A stretch of 64,000 nucleotides of DNA from contig NC_059416.1 of NCBI RefSeq assembly GCF_905220565.1, forward strand, positions 2,914,001-2,978,000, given 5' to 3'. The translations under genes and the position numbers were made by a program. This stretch comes from Melitaea cinxia (Eukaryota; Arthropoda; Insecta; Lepidoptera; Nymphalidae). Shown in pieces: positions 12,601 to 23,900 of this stretch (the stretch's first letter is position 1; every line of letters begins with the position of its first letter). Below the pieces are notes generated by a model. The model searched no databases. It saw only the letters and a program-made list of their open reading frames with translations, and was not told where the DNA came from.

Positions 12601-15600
12601 AATATTTTTGTATGTTTCTTTCAAGTGTAATAAAGAATATATATACTTTTATTAGTATCCTGAAAGATATCTTTTGGCAGACTATTCAGAAAGTGTGATA
12701 CTCGTTTCCTTAATGTTCTATCATCAAAGTAGTTCTTACTTTAGATATTTCGTTCTAACCCTCGCACACCGACTACTACCATTACTGTGCTTTACCAGCA
12801 TCAAACTATGCACTTATCACGTCGAGATAACCGAGGAATTAATATGCATTGGTTTACACGTGTAAAGCTATTGCAGCGTCAAAATCTTAAAAACACATTT
12901 GACCATTAATTTATCATTTTAAAATTAACTAATGATCGTTATAATCAAGATTTAATCATCTAAAATCAAGCTTAACGATGTTACTAATAACCCTATACCT
13001 ATCTACAAAATATACATCTGTTTTCGATTTAAGAAATTACCGTTTTTATATTGATTTTTATTATAATCTTATATTTTTAAGTTCTACTTATGTAATACTT
13101 TATAACTATTATTACAGAAAATAACGCTTTTTCTAAAGTCTCGTTAAAGAATAATAATAATAGTTCGGGTGGGAAATCGGCCGGTCGCAATCGACCGAAA
13201 AGACCACGGTTCAAACCCTCAAATTTCCAGATCAATAATTATTTATTCTATTTTTTCTAATTACACTCGTTATTTTTCATTTAAATAGCCAGTTCTTATT
13301 TATTATTATTATGCCGCTAAAATCGAAAAATATTATTCATATTTTATCATTATTATTTTTTTTTATTATTTTTTCTTTTTGATTTTTTTATATTTTTTTA
13401 TTATTGTCGGTAAAAAAATACTATTCATCTATAATATAAAAATGAATCGCTGAATGTGTTGCTAAGCGCAAACCCGAGAACGGTTGGACCGATTTCGCTA
13501 ATTCTTTTTTTTAAATATTCCTTGAAGTACGAGGATGGTTCTTACGGAGAGAACAATTCTAAAAAAAAAAAAAAATGAAATTAAAGAATCGACTGTTAGG
13601 CGATACGAAGTACGCCGGGTCAGCTAGTAGGGTAGACTGGGTACGGTTGTGCCAGGGTACGGTAGTGACAGTCGTTATAACCGCGAAACTATACGGAATA
13701 CGGGGAAGAGTGTAAGACAAAAAAGAAGCGCGATGCATCTCTACACATGTTGCCCAGTATTGCGTTAGCTAGTGCCCAACGTAAAAAAAAGCAGGAGGCC
13801 ACATTGCTTTTCAGCAGCCAAAAGTAAGTTTTTTTGTTCAGATTCTTTTATTATTTACTTTTATTGGTATACATATATACTATAGCAAATATTTTTTTGT
13901 TATCAATTGAATATTAGTAGTTAATTACAAATGATTAGTTTTTACGTAGATAATTTAGGTTACTTATGGTGTTTTATTGTATTCAGAAGTATGCGTTGGG
14001 TACGGTTGTGACAAATGTAGTGGGTACGGTTGTGACATATATTTTTTTATGTTTTTGCTTTTAGATGCCCAGAAAACGCTTGCTAAAGACCAAAAGAGCA
14101 CGGTTTGATATTTGTAGGATGCTTATGATGAAGTAAAACGTGGGAATTCTATACGGAGAGCTGCAGAAATGCATAATATTAATCGCATGTCGTTGTTTCG
14201 ATACATTCGTTAACGTGATGAAGTCGGTGCGAATCACGATGTAAACAGCATCAGCATGGGATATGCAGCTCATAATAAAGTATTTTCTAAGGAGTAAGAA
14301 GAGCTATTATCAATATATATCACACGTTGCGCGTAAATAAATATTATTTGGCCTTATTAAAAAAGAGGTACGAAAACTGGCCTTTGAACTGACAAATAAA
14401 TACAACATAAACCGACCTGCTACTTGGGATGAGAATGAGATGGCTGTTATTATAATACCGTTAAATAGTTTAATAGTTTTATAGTTACCGGTAATTTAAA
14501 TTTAGTTAACATTTTGACTGATTTTATGATTTTGAAGAAGATGGTGATAATAACATCAGATGTTGCAGTGCCTTATTAATTATAAGAGTAGACTTAATTT
14601 AATTTGATTTATAACTGTAAAACTTTATATAGAAGAAAAGTATTTTGTGTTATGTTAAACATTTCTAAGAATAAAAGCCATTATAAACCAATTCTGTGAA
14701 TATTTATGTCTGTCACTACTGACCCCAACCACTGTCACAACCGTCCTTGGGGTGTGGTCGGTTGTGACACTTTTCTTTTTTTTTCAAATTTGATGCTATA
14801 ACTAATACAACGTACTTTGAGACAAAATGTCAGTATTTTTATGTGGACATATATACAAGCTACGATTTAAGTAATTTTTGTCTCAACTAACTAGTAAATT
14901 AACAAAATTATTGGCGGTCAAACCTCAATTGTCACAACCGTACCCAGTCTCCCCTATTTTATAAATATGTAATTCGTATTTAAATATAATTTCCAAAAAA
15001 CACGATTTATTAAAAATACCGAGTTAAGCTCGGTTACCCAGGTACTTATTATGAAATGACAAAATTATTTTGTGACATAATAGGTATATAAATAATTTCG
15101 CCAAGTTTATAACTCATTTTGAAGCTTTTTTTCTAATTGCACTCGTTATATTTCATTTAAATAGCCAGTTCTTATTTATTATTATTATGCCGGTAAAATC
15201 GAAAAATATTATTCATATTTTATAATTATTATTTTTTTATTATTTTTTCTTTTAGATTTTTTTATATTGTCGGTAAAAAACTTACTATTCATATTTAATA
15301 AATATGTAATTCGTAATTAAATATGATTTTTCAAAAAGACGATTTACTAAAAATACCGAGCTAAGCTCGGTCACCCAGGTACTTTTATATTATTCGGAAA
15401 GTATTGATGCAGAAATTAGTCGTTGTCAAAATATAGTTTTAAAAATATTGCCTATAAGAACATAGTAGGTAATTTTCTTAAATGAAATTTGATGGAGTAA
15501 ATTTAAAATAAATCTTTAAAATATTAATAAAATAAATTGCCTCCTACAAACTTACAAATTAGGTAGGTACTCAAACTTTACGTCTATACAGTATTATAAG

Positions 15601-17875
15601 TAAAGACTAATTATTGTCCTTATAATCATGATTATCACCTGATTATCAAAATTACTTAAAATTTATTAATTATAATCTTCAGTCAATTGAAGAATCTCTA
15701 AGAATCATAAGCTATGCGCTACATGCATACATCTCGTACTAATGTAAACATTATTATTATCTTATTTCCTCCTTTTTTTTGTTTATAACACGAGTATAGA
15801 GATGTATGAAATTATTGATAGAGTAAACTTAATAATGTAAGTAATGTGTAAAATTAATTACAAACATCAGATCCATTTGTTAATGTTCACTCATTAATTC
15901 AAATCAAAGCAATAGTATCGTTTATCGAAAACAAATTCTTGGTATTCATCTAATCAACGTTTGAGTTTGATATTTTTCTCTTTTTAATCCACAAACAATC
16001 TGTATATCTTATATCTCTTTACTATAACACAACATAACATAACAATACACTTTATTGTACACCAAAACAGAAATAATACATATTATGGACTTAAACAGAG
16101 TATCATGAGGCACAAAGGGCGGCCTTATCGCTAAAAAGCGATCTCTTCCAGGCAACCTAGGGGCAGAGGAGATGGTATTGTGTCAGTGTAGGTGTACAAA
16201 TTGAGACATAAGCGTTTGAATATATTTACTTATTTAAATACATACATACACACATAAACACATACATGCGTACATACATACATACATACATAAACATATA
16301 TATACATAAATACATATATACATAAACATATACATACACAAACACAACTATATTATTATATCTCTTTACTGTGCAAAATGTTACTTCAGATCTTCAAGCA
16401 CTGTGCTTTCAAAGCAACTGACATTATCTTGCTCAGCCTCTGGTCTGACTTTACACGTTGGTTAATGATCATTGTCTTATCTCACTACAGTATTTATATT
16501 TGAACGTAAACGGTACGGATTCGATTAACGACGCATCATCTAATTATCGCTCAATTCTTAGTAAAGGTAATCAAGCAAGTGTTAAGTAATTAAATGTTTA
16601 ATAAGCACAATGTAAACTTTTAAATTGATGTGTTAATAGCCGTCGGATAGGTAGGATAACTTAAGACCTGCGCCTCTTTGCTTTTGCTGTGGGTGTTGTA
16701 AGAAAAGAGTCTTCGTTTGCATAAGGACAGAGGTAGTAATGGTCATTGGTTTAATTTTTTTTTTGTTTTATGTCATTAGGTCGGCAAACAAGCGTACGGC
16801 TCACCTGATGGTAAGCGATTACCGTAGCTTATAGACGCCTGCAACACCAGAAGCATCGCAAGCGCGTTACCGACCCAATCCTCAATCCCCCCAGGAGCTC
16901 TGGTCACCTTACTCACCAACAGGAACACGATACTGCTTGAAAACAGTATTATTTAACTGTGGTCTTCTGTAAGGTCTCAGTTAAATTATACATTTAACAC
17001 TGTTTCAGCGTTCAAAATATCTAAACACTTTTAAGTAATAGTTGGTCATATTATCTGTAACTGAAGATCGTAATAATTAAGATCTTACTCAATTCAACTT
17101 GACTCAGAGTCACAAGCGGCTCGTCCTAAAGAGCACTGGTGCACTAAAATTACATTGGTAATCTTAAATCTATAGTTATTTTTATTACATACTATCCTTA
17201 CATTACATTCTTTCTATTCTACTATACCTATACAATAGTCTATTATAATACGTATTTGGCATTAAGTTGTAATGAGTGGAGCGCTAGTGATTGCGTTCCT
17301 ATGGAACGAAGTCTAGTACGATCCCTAGCGCTGTATTCAATGAGTCCGAAAAATACAGACTGAGGCATGAAATAATAGATTTCATATGAGAAATTAGCCT
17401 AATCTTGAGCACCGCTCACGCGCGACGTTACTATACTACAGGTTCGCAGGTATGCGCTGTTGCCGTTCTTATGTACAAATTAACGTGTCGGGTTCGTCAG
17501 TTAAAGTCTTTTTAGTTAAGGAAAAAAAAAAAACAATAGCTTTGAGATAGTATTCAAAACATAATACTTAGAACTGATAAGATTGGTGTTGTTATGGAAA
17601 AAATTTATTGCGAGTCATTGTTACCTGGGACACTGCTGTGCACAATTACTAAATTCGAAAGATCATAAATGATCGGACAATTACAAAGCGAAAGTTGACT
17701 ATGCATCGGCTTCTGCATCCAAAGTTGAAATAAAATACGGCCAAATACAAAATAAATAAATAAATACAACACACACATACTCATCTGTTCCTAAAGTAAG
17801 CAACTTAATGCTTGTGTTATAGGTAACAGCTTGGTTACCTAATTTTTTTTTCGATTAACATATATATAAATGATG

Positions 17876-17910
<35 letters not shown>

Positions 17911-20900
17911 CACCCAGACTCGGTGTGGGAATCGAACCCATAACCCCCAGAGCAGAAAGCACTACAAACTGCGCCAACGGGGTAGTCAAAAATGGCAATT
18001 ACTGTTATATTTGCAAACATGACGACGCGTTGGCGCAGCGGTAATAGATCACTGGCTGTTGCGCTGGCGGTCACGGGTACGATTTCCGCTCACGACAGAC
18101 ATTTATATCGACCATATAGTTGTTTATCATTAACTGTGTATTGTGTGTGTTTCCGGACCCCCAACACAGGAGAAAATCCTACTGGGGGCCGTTGAGTGTA
18201 AAGCGTTTATTAATAATAATTATCATACCTTCTTTACTACGTTTGGTTATAAAAAGATAATTAATTTTTTGCTGAAAATCTGCTACATTGATACGCCATG
18301 CCATTCTTGCTAGCATAAAACTTCAATATCGGGTATGTTAAAAAGGCAAATAATAACGCAGATAGTTCACGACAAAATTTTCCATTTCTTTTCTTACTTA
18401 TTTATTTAATGTATAAAAATTTATATCTAACATTACAGGGAACCCAATGCGCTAGTTAAGTTGATTCCAATTGTTCTTTTCCAATTTACTTATTAGTATA
18501 TACTGAAGCTAATTTCCGTCAAATTTGTAAAAACTGAAATTCGTCGCCTATCTTTTGTATTTGTCAGAATTTTCCATTTTTTTATTACTTATTTATTTAA
18601 TGTATAAAAAATTTATATCTGACATTACAGGGAACCCAATGCGCTAGTTAAGTTGATCCCATTGTCCTTTTCCAATTTATTTATTATTACTGAAGCTAAT
18701 TTCCGTTAAATTTGTAATAAATTCGTCGCCTATCTTTTGTAAGACGGTTATTAAATATTTCAAAACCCGAATGGTCCAAATGTTTAAAAAAAAGAGAGAT
18801 ATAAAATGACGCTTTGTTTCACTGTACATTGTTCGATGTACTTTTTATCGGCAACATTCACAAAATGCGTATTGTGAAATTGTTGCCCATTGGTCTTTAG
18901 AAGAAAAAGGGATAGCTCAGGTAAAAAAGGCGTTTAATTATCAGTAACAGCCAACATTTGCTATGTCCACTTTCGATCAGTCAATCGTCAACTGTGGTAG
19001 AGGAACATCATATTTTACGCGTCTTGTGAAATATAAACTTTGATTTGTATGAGTGATATCGTGTTAGTCTTTTTAAGTTTTAGTGTTAAGATAGATCGTT
19101 TTGGTTCGGACTGATGGACTCAATGCTGAGCGTTTTCAGTTAGTTTTCGCCACTTTACGGAAATGTTGGGCTGGTAAGTTTTTTTTTTAATTTTTTTTTT
19201 TTATAAACGTGATTCGATATAATAACACATTTTGCAACGATACCAGCGTGTTAATTTTTTTAATATTATTCTTTAAATGCGAGCTTTTCTTGGTACTTAT
19301 ATCGTTACTATTCTTTGGAAAGCTTAGTCAGTAAATAACAAAATTTCAGTTGGGGTATTTCTAGCAAAGCGCACAACTATAAATACTAGTGGTCATCCAG
19401 TGTTCGAAACTCAAATATAATTTAATTTTTTTTTAATTTCAATTATAAATTTGAAAATTATTAGGTTTCTGTTGTCAAAGACTATAATTCTATAATAATA
19501 AATAAAACAGTATATAGGTATGCGTGTGTGTGTCAAAAACATGATTGTGTGTGTGATGTTTTTTTTTAAACTGTTTAAATGTATTTTTATGCATGATTTA
19601 AAAAAAAAATATTAGCATTATGCACTCCTTCTCTACATAAACTACTAATGTGCGAAATTTTATACTCCTCCGTTCGCATAATTTTCGTAAAAAGGCGTAT
19701 AAAATTTTTGCTTCACGTATTAATATATATATTTGCTTATGTCAAAATGTAATTTTGAATTGTATGTATAGGTATGTAGTTTTCTTATATCATAAGAAAG
19801 ATTTGGGGCTTTAAATATTAACGTAATCAAATTAAAAATGTCTGATGCTGTCTGAATACTTATAAAATTAAAAACTGTATTATGAGCTCTAAATTGGTTT
19901 ATGAAACATGTAAAATAAGCACGTGCTTACATCGGTACATAGCATAGCGTGCGTGCAAAGCTGCGACAGCAATAATATGTACTCTGTTGCACTTAGCAAA
20001 CAATAGACAGCAACAATAAGCCATTTTTGAAATTCGTAAATGTTGCCTTAGTTATTTCGGTTGGAATTAGTAGCAATTTTAGTTTTACTATAATAATTGT
20101 TATATCATAATGGCTACTTGAGTAAGGAAAGGAAATTTTAATTTTGTAAAAAAAAACTCATAACAACAAGGAACTTCTTTTAAAAACAGCGTAACCAAAT
20201 ATACATCAAATCTAATTAGAACTTTTGTTTTGGAAAAAATCGTAAATAAAAGTCGTAAATAGAATTTTAATATATATCTTAGGTATAATACTACAATGTA
20301 CCCCACGACGAAGATATTTTGCCAATGATTAAGCAATGGAATGCAGTCGCCAGGGAGGACTCTTTCAGTAGACGATTATTTGCAACCTTATATTAATGGA
20401 CTAGAGGAGTATTTATAAGTAGAAAGATGAGGCATGCAAAGTAGATTGAAGTCCTGCCTTAACAATAACAATTATATTAATTTGTTCTTTACAAAACCGG
20501 ATTCGGTTAACTAATACTCAAATTATTATTAAAGTCAGAAGAATTATTAGTTTATTCTACTCCTTGTTACCTACCTCTATCAATAAACCTACCTTTTTTA
20601 GTCGGTATTTCCTCATCTTCAAATGGGTCTTCATGAGGGTCATCTTCTATAGGTGCTTCGATTTTCAGCAGGGCTGGTATGTCGAATAGATATTGTAGTG
20701 CTTCTGGCGTTCCTCCAATAAAATTGTGTACGAAATATTGAAACTGAAATTGCAATAGAGTTTATAATTGATTGTCAGTATTTTTTTTTGTCAACTTTGT
20801 TTACGTATTTTGCAAACAATACTCGATCTTATGTCATTGTATTTACATTCAAAATGTTCGCAGAGATATGTTTATATGATAAAAAGTTGCATGGCAAATT

Positions 20901-23900
20901 GACATTAGTCGCACTTTATATTTAAGTGTCCAACTTTTTTTGCAATTCAAATATGTAATTAAATTTGTCTAACAAAACTAACTAATTTAGGCTCCTAAGC
21001 CTATGCTTTTGTAATATGAAACAATATTTTTAAAACAACATAAAATCCTGTAGGTTTCGTTTGCCTTTAAAATGAAAATAAAAAATAGTAGTAGTAGACT
21101 AGCATAACTGCCCTTATATGTCTTTAACTAATCATAGTTAATTTAGTTCAAATAAAATTAAAATGTAATAAAATGTTACGCATATTTTAAAAACAATTTG
21201 CCATTACGCGTCTTTCGTGTTCACTTGACAAATAACATCCGGTTCTGACGCTTTTGGCTTCAGTAGATTACTTTGCTCATAATTTGAATTTCCTAATAGA
21301 ATATGAAGATGAGCAAAGGCAATTTTCTTCTTACGAGATCTTCGTTATTGGTAAATATTAATTACATATAATTTTGTCGAATAATTAGCATGAGAGCGCG
21401 TACGCCGCTGATTGTCTATATAAACGGCACGTACTTACAATTGTTTTAAAATTTATACTAGGTCTCCTTATTTCATTAGTTAAACTCACCATTATATCAT
21501 TTTTACTACCTAACGAGGCAATAGAAGTATTACATCAGAAATAACTAAATGTTTTGCAACGTAAAACTCGAGAACGGCTTTGTATGCAGATAATAATTGG
21601 AAAATTTCAGATATGGTAACGATATCATTTCAATTTTACGCGTATACCCACTTGTTCGCAAGAAAAGATAGTGTTTGTCGGTTCAGCTAGTTATGTATAC
21701 AAAGCAGTAAATAATATACCTACATAATACAACAACACTGGGTCTTTGTTAGTTATTTTGGTACAATATACTGAATTTATGCGTTGGTATTGTAATAATT
21801 ATAGATTAACTATAAATAGATTACGGAACGGTCTACAACTTGTTTCATTATTTTTAAAACAACGTCACAGGTAGCGTGGCCGAGCGGTCTAAGGCGCTGG
21901 TTTAAGGCACCAGTCTCTTCGGAGGCGTGGGTTCGAATCCCACCGCTGCCAGTGATTTTTTGTTTTGATGTCTGACTTAGTACATATAAATTTAGACTCA
22001 ACAAAATTTTTAATTTTAATATGTAGATACTTAACAATCATTTGGGTGTTATATTTTGTGTGTCTTCGATTCCAGATTTAATACTAATCGTTATTATTGG
22101 ACCAGACATTGAGGAATACAGTTCCTACTCTCCTCTGCTATGCAGAACCTTCTTTCATTTGAAAATACTTTTTAAGTAAACTCAATTGTACTCAAAGTAG
22201 AATCATGACATAGTATAAAACAAAGTCGCTCCCCGCTGTCTGTATGCTTGGATCTTTAAAACTGTGCAACGGATTTTGATGAGGTTTTCTTTAGTAAATA
22301 GAGTGATTCCAGAGGAAGGTTTATATGTTTAATATATGCTAATAGAATATAAAATTAAGTAAATTTTGAATGTTTTAAGGGTACATACATGTTTAATGAC
22401 TTTCTTCATTTTCTGTCTCCATTCGTAATCAACTCTCGCCGCTGTCTTGTATCCGCGTGAGAGACGCATGATTAGAGACTGGCTCTCAGTCAATATGTTA
22501 TGTAGGGCTTTTATGTAATTTGTGTATTCTGGTAAAAATGCAGACACTATTTTATCTTACTACTAAAATTAGCGCCTTAACGGATCATAAAAAAAAAATA
22601 ACGACAGATATTGTAGTGTCTAGAATAGCACAATGCCTTTTTCTGTCAGTAAATGGACTTATCCCGTGGGATAGATTAGTTTACCAACAGGTCAAAAGAT
22701 CAACATGAACATTAGCATAAATGTGATTTAAAAATCAGAGAATATAGGCATATATTATAGGTATATATTATTCTAAAATTCAGTTTAGGTAGGCTAAAGA
22801 ATGAAAATCCATATTTGTAATATTAAACGAAGTACTATTTATTTTTGTATTACCTGCACCTTAATATTTTTAATATCATATCAAAAATCGACGGTCCCAG
22901 CGGTGATCGAACCTAAACGTCGAACCCGAAACCAAGTTGCTCAGAACTGAATATAAAAATCATCATATATATTTCATAATAATTTTGATCTAAGGTAAAT
23001 CGTTCCATAGCTTAATTGGCTAGAGCACCGACACGGTCAGTCGGAGATGCAGGTTCGATCCCCGCTGAAACGGTCGATTTTTGATATGATATTAAATTTT
23101 TTATTAAATGAAGTCTCGGGTACAGCTTATTTCTTAAATAAAATATCTGGTACAAGTTTTTATTGATAGCCTAATCATAATAGCCTTTGCATACCTTCAG
23201 TCAATCTCATCACTTCGAGCTTGCTCTTGTGTCTCTCTGTGCACAGTACATACATCAGACCCGCCATGTTCTTACACTCGAGCTGAGTTTGAAGAGCTGA
23301 TATCTTCTCCTTTCTCTCTCTGTAGGCTTCTCTTAGCATGTATGATGTTCGTATTTGTTCATGACTTTTAAGAAAAAGAATAATATTAGACGGAATTTTG
23401 ACGTCTTCGAGATAAATCTAATCTATCAATATAATGACGAATTTTGCGTGATATACACATAACTATGTAGTTATCTATTTACGTTTAATATAGTAAATAG
23501 ACGTCCTATGCGGCCATACTGAAGTTAAGTTTTATTAACTATCAGTTTTGTTGATAATATTATTAGCAATAGCCATTATTAGCCCGCTATTGTTGATCTT
23601 ATCGTAAATTTTTTAATCCTTATAAAAACGTAAGAAAAAACTATTTAGAAATCGTACTTAATTGTAGATCTTTTGTTATAAACAAAGATTAATTCTCGAT
23701 ATTTGTCATTAGGTGGAGAGAAAGTTTAAAGTAATTTAAAGAAAAAAAAAAAAAAAACAATAACAACGTTATACCGTTCTAACGGAGGAGGATTCCGTCG
23801 CCGCTTTAGCTAATATTTTTTTTTTATAACTTTACAAATGTTTGTATCAAGCAGGGCGTTTGTATTGGTCGGGGCATTTGTGTTGATCATAGAGTTTGTG

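Noticed and set aside
13166..13230. tRNA-like string with GGTTCAAACCC
   Set aside because: Only a B-box-like match; no cloverleaf could be drawn.
16235..16345. Regular ACAT repeats considered as an array
   Set aside because: Simple microsatellite without spacer structure; not a CRISPR array.
18790..19175. Less AT-rich segment ending in GGGCTG|GTAAGT, considered as a coding exon
   Set aside because: All frames are interrupted by stops and no partner exon was found.
21810..22037. Minus-strand 75-residue open frame
   Set aside because: It is the antisense of the tRNA-Leu gene and its flanks.
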